DNA from: Lachnospiraceae bacterium AM48-27BH
GTDB lineage: Bacteria; Bacillota; Clostridia; Lachnospirales; Lachnospiraceae
Length of the DNA: 6,833 nt
Reading direction: 5' to 3'
NCBI GenBank assembly: GCA_003478355.1
Contig: QUFC01000078.1
Span: 1 to 6,833, forward strand
In this document: positions 6,519 to 6,833 of the stretch, in pieces
Numbering within the stretch: the stretch's first letter is position 1
How the letters are laid out: each line of letters begins with the position of its first letter
Made by a program: the position numbers and the translations under genes
Notes under the pieces: model-generated
Databases searched by the model: none
What the model was told of the DNA's origin: nothing
The model's input: the letters and a program-made list of their open reading frames with translations, nothing else

Positions 6519-6534
6519 GGCCGTCCCACCGGCC
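6519..6534 (-). promoter_or_regulatory. GC-rich hairpin just upstream of the pyrophosphatase ribosome site
   Basis: GGCCG (6519-6523) pairs with CGGCC (6530-6534) across a 6-nt loop, immediately before the AAAGGAG ribosome site at 6511-6517. A short stem this close could modulate ribosome loading; it may also be incidental. Confidence 0.3.
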
Positions 6535-6555
6535 CACTATCTCTCTATTCGTCAT

Positions 6556-6833
6556 ATTTTCCCCAATCTTTTGCTTTCAAACCCATATTTTACTTACGGT
6601 CAGCGCAAACAAGTGCGCAGACCTGTCGATTCATTACTGCCATTCTATGATGTTGGGGTCAAAAGCTTTTGCCCCCTCTGATACCGAATTGCTCTGCACT
6701 GCGTGCTCCCGCAATTCTCAAAACCATTCGTAATTCGCTCATTTTTCTTTGAAAAATGGCTGCTTACTCATGTTTTTGGCGGGTCCCAAGGTCAAAAATT
6801 CTCCTGCAAGCAAGCTTGCGTCGAACTTCTGAC
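6556..6833. other. Non-coding upstream region with hairpins and probable dispersed repeat
   Basis: No convincing gene lies here. Structures seen: 6598-6623 (GGTC, A/A mismatch, GCGCA, loop AACAAG, TGCGC, A, GACC); 6655-6676 (GGGGTCAAAAG with CTTTTGCCCCC, one mismatch); 6740-6758 (CATTTTTC, loop TTT, GAAAAATG); and a palindrome GCAAGCTTGC (6810-6819). None is followed by a terminator T-run. A weak promoter candidate on the minus strand is TTGACC (6657-6662) with AGTAAT (6633-6638) at 18 nt, and a lone TAAAAT occurs at 6587-6592; neither is convincing. A 22-codon open frame without a start runs off the edge (6764-6832, minus). Confidence 0.5.

Noticed and set aside
6739..6771. 10-codon ATG frame (minus) MSKQPFFKEK
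   Set aside because: No ribosome site and it simply reads through the CATTTTTC/GAAAAATG hairpin.
6764..6832. 22-codon basic open frame (minus) running off the right edge
   Set aside because: No start in the window, short, and it lies in likely repeat sequence; it cannot be supported as the end of a gene.

Overview
The window looks like a chromosomal housekeeping segment from a low-to-mid GC Firmicute of the gut Lachnospiraceae type (Blautia, Mediterraneibacter, Dorea and relatives). This is inferred from the protein flavour (CBS/DRTGG-containing class II pyrophosphatase, AIM24 protein, solitary HicB), strong AGGAGG-type ribosome sites, and hairpin-rich intergenic repeats. No rRNA, tRNA, CRISPR array, intact transposase or phage gene is visible. 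All seven genes lie on the minus strand, so transcription runs from high to low coordinates.

Layout in transcription order. 6502-6833 is a gene-poor leader with several hairpins and probable dispersed-repeat sequence. 4837-6501 encodes a manganese-dependent inorganic pyrophosphatase with regulatory CBS-DRTGG-CBS domains inserted in the catalytic domain. After a 117-nt gap comes a short HicB-like protein (4441-4719) with no HicA beside it. A 95-nt gap holding a strong imperfect hairpin (4381-4424) leads to a compact run: flavin reductase-like protein with a very basic tail (3617-4345), a divergent shikimate-kinase-family protein 2 nt downstream (3093-3614), an AIM24-family protein (2375-3061) and a PfkB-family fructokinase (1381-2331). 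The last gene, an M20 metallopeptidase (140-1285), has its own promoter: a perfect TTGACA-N17-TATAAT overlapping the last codons and stop of the fructokinase gene. Between that promoter and the peptidase start lies a hairpin followed by a T-rich tract, which can end fructokinase transcripts and would also sit in the peptidase leader.

The genes do not form one obvious pathway. They cover pyrophosphate removal, flavin reduction, sugar phosphorylation and peptide hydrolysis, plus two proteins of uncertain substrate or role (the kinase-like protein and AIM24). The tight spacing from flavin reductase to fructokinase suggests co-transcription, and the Shine-Dalgarno of the kinase-like gene is built from the last Arg codons of the flavin reductase.

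I found no convincing new multi-gene system. The most unusual structure is non-coding: 30-152 can fold into a nearly gap-free four-arm junction that includes the last codons and the stop of the peptidase gene. Next in interest are the consensus promoter with its immediate hairpin, the altered substrate-site residues of the kinase-like protein, and the histone-like tail on the flavin reductase.
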